DNA of 64,000 nucleotides from an uncultured Collinsella sp. (lineage in GTDB: Bacteria; Actinomycetota; Coriobacteriia; Coriobacteriales; Coriobacteriaceae): the NCBI GenBank assembly GCA_900758885.1, contig CAAETD010000070.1, positions 1-64,000 on the forward strand, read 5' to 3'. Position numbers and translations under genes: made by a program. The notes below the pieces were generated by a model. That model was given only the letters and a program-made list of their open reading frames with translations, was not told where the DNA came from and searched no databases. The stretch's first letter is position 1, and the number at the start of each line of letters is the position of its first letter. Below are positions 7,864-17,116 of the stretch, piece by piece.

Positions 7864-9717
7864 TTACATCTGCTCGGGAGCGGAGACACCAACGAGGGTG
7901 AGAACCAGAGCGAGCGTCACGCGGACGGCGTCGCAAGCGGCCAGACGGGCGCGCGAAAGCTCGGGGTCGACGGGACGGCCCTCGCTCGGCAGGACCTGGC
8001 AGGCAGCGTAGAAGCTGTGGAAGTCGCCGGCGAGCTCCTCGGCAAAGTGCGTCAGACGGAACGGGGCGCGGTCGCGAGCGCAGCTGGCGATGAGGTCGGT
8101 GAGCTCGTTGAGCTTACGCGAAAGGGCGAGCTCGGTCGGGTCGGTCAGCAGCGAGTAATCGACATTCTCACCGATGGCCTTGGCGGCGACGGCCTTCATG
8201 CCCATCTCATCAGCCTGCTCGGGCGTAACGTCAGCGGCACGGCGCAGAATGGAGCACACGCGAGCGTGAGCGTACTGCACGTAGTACACCGGGTTGGAGT
8301 TGTCGCGTTTCTTAACGGCCTCGATGTCGAAGTCGACCATCTGGTTGGAGCTCTTGGAGATGAGCGTGTAGCGAGCGGCGTCGGAACCGACCTCGTCGAC
8401 GAGCTCCTGCAGGGTCACCATGGTGCCCTTGCGCTTGGACATACGGACGGGCTTGCCGTTACGCAGCAGGTTGACGAGCTGGCCCAGCAGAACCTCGAAC
8501 TTGCCGGGGTAACCCAAGGCATCGCAGACGCAGCGGACGCGCTCGATGTAGCCGTGGTGGTCGGCGCCCCAGATGTCGATGACGTGGTCGACGCGCTGGA
8601 ACTTATCCCAGTGATAGGCAACGTCGGAGGCGAAGTAGGTGTACTCGCCGTCGGACTTGATCAGAACGCGGTCCTTGTCATCGCCCAGGTCGGTGGAGCG
8701 GAACCACAGGGCGCCGTCCTTGGTGTAGAGATAGCCCATCTTGTCGAGCTTCTCAAAAGCGCGGTCGACGGCGGAGGTGCCGGCGGTCTCGCCCTCGGTG
8801 TCCTTCACATACAGCGAGCGCTCGGAGAACCAACGATCGAAGTCGCAGTTAACGGCATGGCAAAGGTCGCGCATGTTGTCGACCATCTTTACATAGCCGC
8901 GCTCGCGGAAGCTCTCCATGCGCTCCTGCGGATCGGCGTTGACCCACTCATCGCCGTCGGTGCGCCAGAACTCGGCGGCCTCGTCGATGATGTAGTCGCC
9001 GCCGTAGGAGTCCTTGCCCAGGGTCTCGGCAAAGTTGTCCTGATACGGATGGGTCTCGGGATGCTCGTCGTTCTCGTCGGCAACAAAGGCGTCGCGGTCG
9101 GCGATCAGCAGCTTGTGAGCCTCGTCGATATCCACGCCCTGCTTGGCGATGATGTCGGCAAGCTGCATATAGCGCGTGCTGATGGAGTTGCCGAAGGTGT
9201 TCATCTGAGAGCCGTGGTCGTTGATGTAGAACTCACGCTGGATGTCGTAACCGGCGTGGTCCATCACACGGCAGAGCGAGTCGCCCAGCGCGGCCCAGCG
9301 GCCGTGGCCGATGTGCATGGGGCCGACGGGGTTAGCGGAAACGAACTCGACCTGGGTCTTCAGACCACCACCGACGTTGGACTTAGCGAAGTCCATACCC
9401 TTCTCGCGAGCCTCGCCAAAGATGGCATTCTTGACGGCAACGGAGAGGTAGAAGTTGATGAAGCCGGGGCCTGCGATCTCGACCTTCTCGATCGCGGGGT
9501 CCTCGGGCATATGGGCAACGATGGCCTCGGCGATCTTGCGCGGGGCGCAGTGGGCCAGCTTGGCGGACTTCAGGGCCATGGTAGAGGTCCACTCGCCATG
9601 AGAAGTGTCAGCCGGTCGCTCGATAGCGCAATCGTCAAGTTCAAATGCGGAAAGGTCGCCGGCCTCCTGGGCCGCAGCAAGCGCAGCGCGTACCAGCTCT
9701 TCAATCTTCTCGGGCAT
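7864..9717 (-). CDS. argS: Arginyl-tRNA synthetase
   Basis: Charges tRNA-Arg with arginine (class I synthetase). The 617-residue product has the N-terminal additional domain (MPEKIEELVRAALAAAQ), the HIGH-type signature NPVGPMHIGHGRWAALGD at about residues 121-138, a KMSKS-like loop (VRMSKRKGTMVTL) near 400, and the C-terminal anticodon-binding domain (LTHFAEELAGDFHSFYAACQV). I chose the start at 9717 because AAGGAGGATCT directly precedes it; an upstream in-frame start adds 30 unsupported residues. A terminator follows at 7786-7818. Confidence 0.97.
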   Translation of the reverse strand: MPEKIEELVRAALAAAQEAGDLSAFELDDCAIERPADTSHGEWTSTMALKSAKLAHCAPRKIAEAIVAHMPEDPAIEKVEIAGPGFINFYLSVAVKNAIFGEAREKGMDFAKSNVGGGLKTQVEFVSANPVGPMHIGHGRWAALGDSLCRVMDHAGYDIQREFYINDHGSQMNTFGNSISTRYMQLADIIAKQGVDIDEAHKLLIADRDAFVADENDEHPETHPYQDNFAETLGKDSYGGDYIIDEAAEFWRTDGDEWVNADPQERMESFRERGYVKMVDNMRDLCHAVNCDFDRWFSERSLYVKDTEGETAGTSAVDRAFEKLDKMGYLYTKDGALWFRSTDLGDDKDRVLIKSDGEYTYFASDVAYHWDKFQRVDHVIDIWGADHHGYIERVRCVCDALGYPGKFEVLLGQLVNLLRNGKPVRMSKRKGTMVTLQELVDEVGSDAARYTLISKSSNQMVDFDIEAVKKRDNSNPVYYVQYAHARVCSILRRAADVTPEQADEMGMKAVAAKAIGENVDYSLLTDPTELALSRKLNELTDLIASCARDRAPFRLTHFAEELAGDFHSFYAACQVLPSEGRPVDPELSRARLAACDAVRVTLALVLTLVGVSAPEQM

Positions 9718-9889
9718 AGATCCTCCTTGTGTTAAAGCCCCCGAGCTCTTGGTCACTCGTAGGGCAAAAGCCAGAGTTTGTAGCACTCTATCACAAGCGA
9801 CGGGCACTGTCGCAGGGTAAAGCTAATAGATATTGCATATGCACAAAAATGACTACAGCTTGTATGGAGTCACTCAAAGATGCCGGTCT

Positions 9890-9908
9890 GCCTGCAGATT
9901 ATGCAGGC
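9890..9908. promoter_or_regulatory. Short perfect inverted repeat in the argS-carD divergent spacer
   Basis: GCCTGCA-GATTA-TGCAGGC lies between the divergent starts of argS and carD. It could be an operator or an RNA hairpin. Nothing else in the 342-bp spacer is clear except a second small palindrome ATACG/CGTAT at about 10030-10045, just before the carD ribosome-binding site. Confidence 0.35.
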
Positions 9909-10059
9909 GTTGAAAATGTATAAAGGTATGAATGGGCTGCGCCTGTTATCGAATACTCTTACCTATCAGAGTTGTGTGCTTTTCCTGCATAAAGTAAGGG
10001 TTTGCGCACGTCAGCGTGTTATTCTAGACATACGTAAATTCGTATAAGTTGGAGGTAGC

Positions 10060-10545
10060 ATGTTCTCAATCGGTCAACACGTCATTCATCCGGGCCAGGG
10101 AGTCTGCACCGTCGTCGGTTTTAGGGACGACACACCGCAGCCCATGCTGCTGCTCGAGACCAAGCAGGGACATGCGCAGACGATCCTCATGTACCCCGTG
10201 GCGCAGGCCGACCGTTTGCACGCCGCCATCTCGCAGCAAGATGCCGAGCACCTGCTGAGCCACTATGACGAGCTGGAGTGCGACACCTTTACCGAGCGCA
10301 ACAGCTCGCTTGAGGAGACGCACTTTAAGCAGCAGCTCAAACTGGGCGCACCCGAGACGGTCCGCGTGGCAAAGACCATGATGCACCGCATTCGCCAGGC
10401 CGAGGAAGCTGATAAAAAACCCAGCTCCTACTACATGCGCGTACTCAAGGAGGCCAAGCGCCGCTCCATCGAGGAGTTCGCCGTGGCCTTGGGCGTCACC
10501 GAGGAGGACGCCGAAGCTCGCCTAGCCCAAGCCGCCCTCAACTAA
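10060..10545 (+). CDS. CarD-family transcriptional regulator
   Basis: The N-terminal CarD/TRCF RNA-polymerase-interaction domain (MFSIGQHVIHPGQGVCTVVGF, residues 1-60) binds the RNAP beta subunit and stabilises open complexes in actinobacteria. A basic, helical C-terminal half follows (FKQQLKLGAPETVRVAKTMMHRI... SYYMRVLKEAKRRSIEEFAVALG) that contacts upstream DNA. At 161 residues it has normal CarD length. The start follows TTGGAGGTAGC. Its own terminator is a copy of repeat family A, 12 bp after the stop. It is likely essential and constitutively expressed. Confidence 0.93.
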   Translation: MFSIGQHVIHPGQGVCTVVGFRDDTPQPMLLLETKQGHAQTILMYPVAQADRLHAAISQQDAEHLLSHYDELECDTFTERNSSLEETHFKQQLKLGAPETVRVAKTMMHRIRQAEEADKKPSSYYMRVLKEAKRRSIEEFAVALGVTEEDAEARLAQAALN

Positions 10546-10557
10546 CCCATCCGCGCC

Positions 10558-10600
10558 AAAAACCACCACAAAGGGGACAGGCACCTTTGTGGTGGTTTTC
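10558..10600 (+). terminator. Repeat family A hairpin acting as carD terminator
   Basis: AAAACCACCACAAAGG pairs with CCTTTGTGGTGGTTTT across the loop GGACAGGCA, with T residues after. It is the first of seven copies of this hairpin in the window (see the repeat finding). Confidence 0.8.
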
Positions 10601-10653
10601 TTGTTCTAGTAGTATTCATTCTTATCGATACCCACGAGCACAAGGAGTCTCTT

Positions 10654-11253
10654 ATGGCAGAGCCGCTTACCGCCGGAATCACCCGCGACCGCGCGTTCGA
10701 ACTGCTCAATGAGCACAACAAGGACCCGTTCCATATCACCCATGGCGAGACGGTCGAGGGCACTATGCGCTACTTTGCGCGCGAGTTCGACCCCGAGAAC
10801 GAGGAGTTTTGGGGCATCGTCGGTCTGCTGCACGACCTGGATTGGGAGGAGCATGAGGACGACCCCATGAGCCACACCATCTATGCTGCCGAGATTCTTG
10901 AGGGCGAAGGTGCGTCTCCCGAGCTCATTCGCGCCATCCAGACGCACACGTCGGACTTCAACACCTCGCTGCCCAAACCCGAGCTGCAGATGGAAAAGAT
11001 CCTGTTTGCCTGCGATGAGCTCACCGGCCTGATCGGCGCTGCCGTCATCATGCGCCCGAGCAAGAGCGTTATGGACTTTACGACCAAGTCGCTCAAGAAG
11101 AAGTTCAAGGACAAGCGCTTTGCCGCCGGCTGCTCGCGCGACGTGATTTCGCAGGGCGCCGAGATGTTGGGCTGGGAGCTCCCCGAGCTCTTTGACCGCA
11201 CCATCGCGGCCATGCAGTCCTTCGCCCCCGACCGCGATACCTTCCAGGCCTAA
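10654..11253 (+). CDS. HD-domain hydrolase
   Basis: This 199-residue HD-superfamily metal-dependent phosphohydrolase has a compact HD domain: an upstream His (HITHGETVEG, about residues 27-36), the HD doublet GLLHDLDWEEHED (about residues 56-68), and a later IRAIQTHTSDF with a ligand His. Substrate unknown; relatives act on nucleotides or similar phosphoesters. The start follows AAGGAGTCTCTT. It lies between two copies of repeat family A, so it is probably a single-gene transcript. Confidence 0.85.
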   Translation: MAEPLTAGITRDRAFELLNEHNKDPFHITHGETVEGTMRYFAREFDPENEEFWGIVGLLHDLDWEEHEDDPMSHTIYAAEILEGEGASPELIRAIQTHTSDFNTSLPKPELQMEKILFACDELTGLIGAAVIMRPSKSVMDFTTKSLKKKFKDKRFAAGCSRDVISQGAEMLGWELPELFDRTIAAMQSFAPDRDTFQA

Positions 11254-11268
11254 CCGCCCACGCCACCT

Positions 11269-11310
11269 AAAACCATCACAAAGGGGAAAGGCACCTTTGT
11301 GGTGGTTTTT
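11269..11310 (+). terminator. Repeat family A hairpin after the HD hydrolase
   Basis: AAAACCATCACAAAGG pairs, with one G-T pair, with CCTTTGTGGTGGTTTTT. It also lies 13 bp past the end of proA on the other strand, so it can serve both convergent genes. Confidence 0.75.
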
Positions 11311-11322
11311 CTTGCGCGGACG

Positions 11323-12609
11323 CTAGGGGCGGACCTGGCCGGTGCCGCGGAGCTTGTATTTGTAGGTGGTGAGGGCCTCGGCGGCAAAGGGGCCACGGGC
11401 GTGGAGCTTTTGGGTCGAGATGCCGATCTCGGCGCCCAGGCCAAACTCGCCGCCGTCGGTGAAGCGAGTGCTGGCGTTGGAGTACACGGCCGAGGCATCG
11501 ACAGCATCGAGGAAGCGCTCGCAAGCATCCGTATCCTCGGCAACGATGGCCTCGGAGTGCATCGTGCCGTAGCGGTTGATGTGTGCGATGGCCTCGTCCT
11601 CGTTTGCCACGACCTTCACGCTCATCTCGAGCGCCAGGTACTCGCGACCCCAGTCCTCCTCAGTCGCGGCGACGTAGTCATCGCCCTCCACAAGCCCGGC
11701 ATCGGCGCATGCGGCGCAGGTTGCCTCGTCGCCGTGAATCAGCACGCCGTGGTCATGCAGCACGGTCACGACCGCGGGCAAAAACGCATCGGCCACAGCA
11801 CGGTCGACCAGCAGCGACTCGGCGGCATTGCACACGCCTACGCGCTGGGTCTTGGCATTAACGATAATGTTGAGCGCCTTATCAAAGTCGGCGGATTCAT
11901 GCACGTAGATGTGGCAGTTGCCCGTGCCCGTCTCGATCACCGGCACAAGCGACTCGCGCACGCAGCGCTGGATCAGGCCTGCACCTCCGCGCGGAATGAG
12001 TACGTCGACAATACCGCGGAGCTTCATGAGCTCGCCGGTGGCCTCGCGGTCGGTGGACTCGATCATCGACACGGCCTCGCGCGGGAAGCCCTTGGCCTCG
12101 AGCGCATCGGCCAGCAGCTCGGCGATCATGGCACACGAGTGATAGGCCAGCGAGCCGCCGCGTAGAATGCAGGCGTTGCCGGTACGGATGCAGATGCCTG
12201 CGGCGTCGGCCGTCACGTTGGGGCGCGCCTCGTAGACCATGGCGACCAGGCCCAACGGCACGCTCACGCGGGTCAGGTCCACACCGCTCGCAAGCACGCG
12301 GTGGTCGAGCACGCGGCCGACGGGATCGGGCAGCTCGGCGAGCTTCTCCAAACCGGCGGCCATGCCCTCGACGCGCTCAGGCGTCAGCAGCAGACGGTCG
12401 AGCAGACCGGCCGAAGTGCCCGCATCGCGCGCGGCGGACATATCGAGCTCGTTGGCGGCGACGATGGAGTCGACACCGTTGCGCAGTGCTGCGGCCATGG
12501 CGCGCACGGCCTCCTGGCGCTGCTCATCGCTCGCCGTGGCAAGCGAGGCCGACGCTGCCTTGGCGGCAACGGCAAGATCGTGGACATACGTGGCTATATC
12601 GACCGACAT
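11323..12609 (-). CDS. proA: Gamma-glutamyl phosphate reductase
   Basis: Second step of proline synthesis: NADPH-dependent reduction of glutamyl-5-phosphate to the semialdehyde. The 428-residue protein shows the aldehyde-dehydrogenase-like fold: VPLGLVAMVYEARPNVTADA (residues 135-155), GNACILRGG, the catalytic cysteine in KTQRVGVCNAAESLL (near residue 260), and the C-terminal FTDGGEFGLGAEIGISTQKLHARGP split motif (about 390-415). The ATG at 12609 is preceded by AGGAGAAAGGGCCGCCC. It is paired functionally with proB at 14403-15530, but a plus-strand peptidase gene separates the two, so they cannot share a simple operon. Confidence 0.96.
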   Translation of the reverse strand: MSVDIATYVHDLAVAAKAASASLATASDEQRQEAVRAMAAALRNGVDSIVAANELDMSAARDAGTSAGLLDRLLLTPERVEGMAAGLEKLAELPDPVGRVLDHRVLASGVDLTRVSVPLGLVAMVYEARPNVTADAAGICIRTGNACILRGGSLAYHSCAMIAELLADALEAKGFPREAVSMIESTDREATGELMKLRGIVDVLIPRGGAGLIQRCVRESLVPVIETGTGNCHIYVHESADFDKALNIIVNAKTQRVGVCNAAESLLVDRAVADAFLPAVVTVLHDHGVLIHGDEATCAACADAGLVEGDDYVAATEEDWGREYLALEMSVKVVANEDEAIAHINRYGTMHSEAIVAEDTDACERFLDAVDASAVYSNASTRFTDGGEFGLGAEIGISTQKLHARGPFAAEALTTYKYKLRGTGQVRP

Positions 12610-12721
12610 GGGCGGCCCTTTCTCCTAGAAGTTTGCAACCATGGTAGCCGATTTGCGCATGGCCTCGCCCGCGGCGGTAGAATTGGTCAACCCGAAACAC
12701 CGCAACGAACGGAAGACTCAC

Positions 12722-14140
12722 ATGGCCCTCATCACTTCGTACCACGTCCCCGGCCTTTACGTCGAGGACCACAGCATCGACGTCCCCCTTGACTGGCGCG
12801 GCCTGGAGCCGATGCTCCTGGCCGTCGGCAGTACCATGCGCCGCGGCGCTATGCCGGCACCCATCGCCGGCGCGCCCGAGAGCATCAAGCTCTTCTACCG
12901 CGTGGTTTGCGCGCCCGACCGCATCAACGACGATCTGCCGCTGCTCCTGTTTTTGCAGGGCGGCCCCGGCGGCGAGAGCCCACGTCCGCTGTCGCCCACA
13001 AGCGACGGCTGGATCGAGGAGGCCGTCAAACACTTCCGCGTGGTCCTTCCCGACCAGCGCGGCACCGGACGCAGTAGCTGCGTGGACGGACGCACGATCA
13101 AGGCACTGGGTGAGCGCGCGACGGCGGCCGGCTCCGATGCCACACGCTCGCAGGCGGATTTCCTCAAGCGCCACCTCGCCAGCTCCATCGTGCGCGATTT
13201 TGAGTACCTGCGCCTGGTGGGCTTTGGCGGCAAGCCCTGGGTCACACTCGGGCAGAGCTACGGCGGCTTTTTGACGTTGAGCTATCTGTCGCTCTTCCCC
13301 GAGGGCATAGCGGCAAGCTTTACCTGCGGCGGCATCCCCCACGTGCCGGCGAGCGCAAGCGAGGTCTACGCGCACACCTTCCCGCGCATGGCCGTCAAGA
13401 CGCAGCAGTATTACGACCGCTACCCCGCTGACGTCGACCGCGTGGCAGCCCTGGCCGATGCGCTCGAGGCCCAGAAGCCCGTGCTGCCCGACGGCTCGCC
13501 GATGACGGTCGAGCGCCTACAGCTCATGGGCAGCGACTTTGGCATGAAGCCGAGCTTTGAGCGCATGCATTGGATTATCGATCACGCGTTTGTTACTGGC
13601 GACGGTACGCTGAGCTGCGGCTCCTCGGTATCCGACAGCTTTTTGATGCGCGCCTTCGAGCGCACCAACACGCGTACAAACCCGCTGTACTGGACGCTGC
13701 AGGAGTTTATCTACGCCGACGGCGACACCATGCCCATTCGCTGGGCCGCAGCAGAGGAGAAGGCCCATCGTGCCGAGTTCGACACACTCGCGCGCCCGCT
13801 CATGTTTACCGGCGAGGCCATGTTCCCGTGGATGTTTGAGCAGATGCCCGAGCTTATGCCGTTTAAGCCCGCCATGGACCTGCTGATGGAAGACACCAGC
13901 TGGGACAAGATCTACGACCCGCAGCGCCTAGCCTGCAACGAGGTGCCACTCCAGGCCGCGGTGTATTTCGACGACATGTACGTCGATTCGGGCCTGCAGC
14001 TCGATACGCTCAGACGCGTGGGCAACTCGCATGCCTGGGTGACCAACGAACTCGAGCACGACGGTCTGCACGGCAGCGTGGTATTCAAGCACCTCTTCGA
14101 CGAAGCCCTCAACCGCGGAGACCTGCGCCGAATCTTCTAA
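12722..14140 (+). CDS. Prolyl-aminopeptidase-like alpha/beta hydrolase (peptidase S33)
   Basis: This 472-residue serine hydrolase resembles proline iminopeptidases, which release N-terminal proline from peptides. It shows the oxyanion motif FLQGGPGGESPRPL (about 79-92), VVLPDQRGTGRSS, and the nucleophile elbow VTLGQSYGGFLTLSYL (about 175-190). A possible catalytic His lies in the tail ELEHDGLHGS. No signal peptide is visible, so it is cytoplasmic. I chose the start at 12722 (MALITSYHVPG) over an upstream in-frame ATG because the homology begins here; the ribosome-binding site is weak (GGAAG). Its position between proA and proB suggests a proline-supply theme (inference). Confidence 0.85.
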   Translation: MALITSYHVPGLYVEDHSIDVPLDWRGLEPMLLAVGSTMRRGAMPAPIAGAPESIKLFYRVVCAPDRINDDLPLLLFLQGGPGGESPRPLSPTSDGWIEEAVKHFRVVLPDQRGTGRSSCVDGRTIKALGERATAAGSDATRSQADFLKRHLASSIVRDFEYLRLVGFGGKPWVTLGQSYGGFLTLSYLSLFPEGIAASFTCGGIPHVPASASEVYAHTFPRMAVKTQQYYDRYPADVDRVAALADALEAQKPVLPDGSPMTVERLQLMGSDFGMKPSFERMHWIIDHAFVTGDGTLSCGSSVSDSFLMRAFERTNTRTNPLYWTLQEFIYADGDTMPIRWAAAEEKAHRAEFDTLARPLMFTGEAMFPWMFEQMPELMPFKPAMDLLMEDTSWDKIYDPQRLACNEVPLQAAVYFDDMYVDSGLQLDTLRRVGNSHAWVTNELEHDGLHGSVVFKHLFDEALNRGDLRRIF

Positions 14141-14141
14141 C

Positions 14142-14207
14142 AAAGGAGTGTCCCAAAGTGCCGGCACATAAGGAACGTCCCCAAGTGACGGATAAGTGCC
14201 GACAACG
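14142..14207. repeat. Dispersed repeat family B, copy after the S33 peptidase
   Basis: The core reads AAAGGAGTGTCCCAAAGTGC, CGGCACATAAGGAACGTCCC, CAAGTGACGGATAAGTGCCG. Close copies occur at 27021-27101 and 47710-47762 and a partial one at 7512. The unit contains internal inverted pieces (AAGTGCCGGCA...). It starts 2 bp past the peptidase stop. Confidence 0.75.
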
Positions 14208-14288
14208 ACAATGTCGCAGGTAGGGGACGGAAAGCGAAAACGCCCCTAAGCGAGTGGCTGTAAATCGTAGGTCGAACAAAAGAAGCGA

Positions 14289-14388
14289 GCGCCGCCCAGA
14301 GCGAACAAGTTGGCATGAAAAAGGTGAGGCATAGACCTGATGGTCATGCCTCACCTTTTGAATGACAAATTGTCGCTCTGGGCGGCGC
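14289..14388. repeat. Nested palindrome, also bidirectional terminator
   Basis: The outer arms are a perfect 16-bp inverted repeat, GCGCCGCCCAGAGCGA (14289-14304) and its complement (14373-14388). The inner arms AAAAGGTGAGGCATAGACC and GGTCATGCCTCACCTTTT (about 14318-14359) form a near-perfect hairpin with a TGAT loop. The inner hairpin has A and T runs on both sides and could end transcription of both the S33 gene and proB. Confidence 0.85.
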
Positions 14389-14402
14389 GCAGCGTCGACC
14401 CG

Positions 14403-15530
14403 TTAGGCGAAGACGATCAAATTATCTCGATGGATTGCGGGCTTCTCGGCCAGGTTAGCGAGCAGGCGGTTGCTGGCGATCTGGTCCTGGCGGCGGCCGG
14501 CTGCAAGCTCCAGCACGTCCGAATCGGCCTCGGCGATACCGCGGGCGACGACCATACCGCTCGGATCGCACACATCGAGCACATCGCCCTCGGCAAACTG
14601 GCCATCGACCTCGCGAATACCCACCGCAAGCAGGGAAGAGCCACGGCTGACCAGCGCCTTCGCAGCACCGTCATCAACCGTCACCGAGCCGTGGGCCTTG
14701 TCGCCCAGCGCGATCCACAGTTTGCGGGGTGCGATGTCCAGGCGCTCCGCCGGCGGATCGAACAGGGTTCCCACGCTCTCGCCGCGGGCGAGACGCACGA
14801 GGGCATCGGGCTCCTCGCCCGAGCAAATCACGCTCTGAATGCCCGCCGTCATCAGGATGCGGCTCGCGCGAATCTTGGTGATCATGCCGCCCGTACCCAC
14901 CGAGGTCGAAGAATCACCCGCCGAGGCAATGATCTTGGCATCGATCTTATGCACGACCGGGACAAACTCGGCCGTCGGATCCTCGTGCGGATTGGCGGTG
15001 TAGAGGCCGTCGATGTCGGACAGCGTCACGCACAGGTCGGCGGAAACCAGGCAGCTCACGAGCGCCGCCAGCGTGTCGTTGTCGCCAAACTTGATCTCGT
15101 CGACGGTAACGGTGTCGTTCTCGTTGACGACCGGCACCACGCCCAGCTCCACCAGACGCAGCAGGGCGTCGCGCGCGTGCAGGTAGGACGTGCGACGCGC
15201 CGTGTCGTGACGCGTGAGCAGCACGAGCGAGGTGAGCAGGTCGCGCGCATGGAACTCCTCGTCGTAGGCCGACGAGATGATGCACTGACCAGCCGAGGCG
15301 CAGGCCTGCAGGCTCGGAAGGTCGCCGACCGGCTTGCGGTCGAAGCCCAACACGGGATAGCCACAGGCGATAGCGCCCGAGCTCACCACGACCAGACGCC
15401 AGCCGAGCTTGCGCAGCGCTGCGGCCTGATCGGCAAGTCCGCCGATAAAGGCGCGGTTGACCTTGCCATCGGCACCCACCACCGTGGACGAACCGATCTT
15501 TACCACCATCGTTTTATAAGAAGTCGTCAT
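14403..15530 (-). CDS. proB: Glutamate 5-kinase
   Basis: First step of proline synthesis: ATP-dependent phosphorylation of glutamate. The 375-residue product has the amino-acid-kinase domain, with KIGSSTVVG at residues 11-19, VSSGAIACG near 50, VPVVNENDTVTVDEIKFGDNDTLAALVS near 134-161, and SVGTGGMITKIRASRI near 216. A C-terminal PUA domain (about 278-360, VTVDDGAAKALVSRGSSLLAVG) is the usual proline-feedback module. It ends 14 bp before the nested palindrome. proA lies about 1.8 kb downstream on the same strand, beyond a gene of opposite polarity. Confidence 0.96.
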   Translation of the reverse strand: MTTSYKTMVVKIGSSTVVGADGKVNRAFIGGLADQAAALRKLGWRLVVVSSGAIACGYPVLGFDRKPVGDLPSLQACASAGQCIISSAYDEEFHARDLLTSLVLLTRHDTARRTSYLHARDALLRLVELGVVPVVNENDTVTVDEIKFGDNDTLAALVSCLVSADLCVTLSDIDGLYTANPHEDPTAEFVPVVHKIDAKIIASAGDSSTSVGTGGMITKIRASRILMTAGIQSVICSGEEPDALVRLARGESVGTLFDPPAERLDIAPRKLWIALGDKAHGSVTVDDGAAKALVSRGSSLLAVGIREVDGQFAEGDVLDVCDPSGMVVARGIAEADSDVLELAAGRRQDQIASNRLLANLAEKPAIHRDNLIVFA

Positions 15531-15610
15531 ACGTCAAACCAATCAACTGTTCAGCGAACCGGCGAGCTGGCGGCCGAGGGAACGCGATTCGCCCCTACCG
15601 CCCAAGTCCA

Positions 15611-17116
15611 TTAGTGAGCCCAGGGAAAGGCAGAAGCCGCGGCCATATTCTTGCGCACGAGCTCGTCGCGCACCTGAGCCAGGCCCTGCTCCATGCCCAC
15701 CACATAGGTCTGCGGGTACAGGAAGCGCTTGAAAGCTGCGTCCAGATGATCGAGCGCCCAAACACAGCGCTCGCGCGCGTCCTGGATGCTCTCACGCGGA
15801 GCCACTGCACTGCCATCGCGCACGATCGGCACCAGCAGCTCACGATACTCAAGTTCGGACACGTCGGTCACCAGGGCGGCATCATTCACGGCCACGAGGG
15901 TATTGCCGCGCGCGGCGCCCTCCCCCGCCAGATGGTCCTCGTCGTAGATCATGTCGCAGACCGGGCCGCCAAAGCCGTCGTAATAACGGCGCACGCGCTG
16001 CACGCCCGGGATCGTGCGCTTATAGGGCTGCTCGGAGAGCTTGACCACCGGCGTCCACGGGTCGGCCTCGCTCGCACGGCGGGCGGAAAGCTTGTACACG
16101 CCGCCCAGCGCCGGCTGGTCGTAGCAGGTCGCGAGCTTGGTACCCACACCAAAGCTATCGATGGGCGCGCCCTGGTCGAGCAGCGACTGAATCGTGTACT
16201 CGTCCAGGTCGTTGGACACCGAGATACCCACATAGGGCAGGCCCTCGGCATCAAAACGGCCGCGAACATACTTGGAGAGCTTGGCGAGGTCGCCCGAGTC
16301 AATGCGAATAGCCGACAGGCGCTCGCCCGCCGCCTCCATCTCCTTGGCGACCGTAATGGCATGCTCGCAGCCCTCGCGCACATCGTAGGTGTCGATGAGC
16401 AGCGTGCAGTTCTTGGGGCTCGACTTGGCAAAGGCACGGAAGGCCTCGAGCTCGGAATCAAAGCTCATCACCCAGCTGTGCGCATGCGTGCCAAAGACGG
16501 GAATACCGTAGCGGCGGCCGGCGAGCACATTGGACGTAGAGGAGCAGCCGGCAACGTAGCTCGCGCGCGCAACGGCCAGGCCGCCATCGGGACCCTGGGC
16601 TCGGCGCAGGCCAAACTCCGCCACGGGGCGACCGTCAGCGGCGAGCACCACGCGCGCCGTCTTGGTGGCGACAAGCGTCTGAAACCCGACGATGTTGAGC
16701 AGCGCCGTCTCAAGCAGCTGGCACTCGAGCGCAGGACCGGTGACGCGCACCATGGGCTCGCGCGGAAAGACGAGCTCGCCCTCAGGGACCGCGTCGATAT
16801 TTACATGCGCACGAAAATCGCGCAGGTAGTCGAGGAATGCGGACTTGAACATCGCGCCGCCGGCCGGGGCCTCAAGCGATGCGAGGTAGTCGATATCCTC
16901 GGGCGTAAAGCGCAGGTTCTCGACCAGCTCGGGCAGCTCGGCGGTGCCGCACATGACGGCATAGGCGCTGCCAAAGGGATGGTCGCGGTAAAACGCGGTA
17001 AAACAACCCTGCTCATTGGCCTTGCCGCTCTCCCACAGGCCCTGGGCCATAGTGAGCTCGTACAGATCGGTGAGCATTGCAATGTCGGTGGGATGCGAGA
17101 TGTCGGTCAAAGCCAT
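15611..17116 (-). CDS. pncB: Nicotinate phosphoribosyltransferase
   Basis: NAD salvage: converts nicotinate and PRPP to nicotinate mononucleotide. The 501-residue protein starts with MLTDLYELTMAQGLWESG (about residues 14-31), typical of the PncB2-like clade. It contains GCFTAFYRDHPFGSAYAV, the central GGLAVARASYVAGCSSTSNVLAGRRYGIPVFGTHAHSWV block with the conserved His, and IRIDSGDLAKLSKYVR with the phosphoribosyl-site Asp. I placed the start at 17116, downstream of GAAAGGTCGCCCC; an upstream in-frame start would add 19 unsupported residues. It stands alone, with a spacer of 80 bp to proB. Confidence 0.95.
   Translation of the reverse strand: MALTDISHPTDIAMLTDLYELTMAQGLWESGKANEQGCFTAFYRDHPFGSAYAVMCGTAELPELVENLRFTPEDIDYLASLEAPAGGAMFKSAFLDYLRDFRAHVNIDAVPEGELVFPREPMVRVTGPALECQLLETALLNIVGFQTLVATKTARVVLAADGRPVAEFGLRRAQGPDGGLAVARASYVAGCSSTSNVLAGRRYGIPVFGTHAHSWVMSFDSELEAFRAFAKSSPKNCTLLIDTYDVREGCEHAITVAKEMEAAGERLSAIRIDSGDLAKLSKYVRGRFDAEGLPYVGISVSNDLDEYTIQSLLDQGAPIDSFGVGTKLATCYDQPALGGVYKLSARRASEADPWTPVVKLSEQPYKRTIPGVQRVRRYYDGFGGPVCDMIYDEDHLAGEGAARGNTLVAVNDAALVTDVSELEYRELLVPIVRDGSAVAPRESIQDARERCVWALDHLDAAFKRFLYPQTYVVGMEQGLAQVRDELVRKNMAAASAFPWAH

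Noticed and set aside
7852..9735. 627-codon plus-strand open frame across argS
   Set aside because: It mirrors argS exactly; no Shine-Dalgarno and no recognisable domain.
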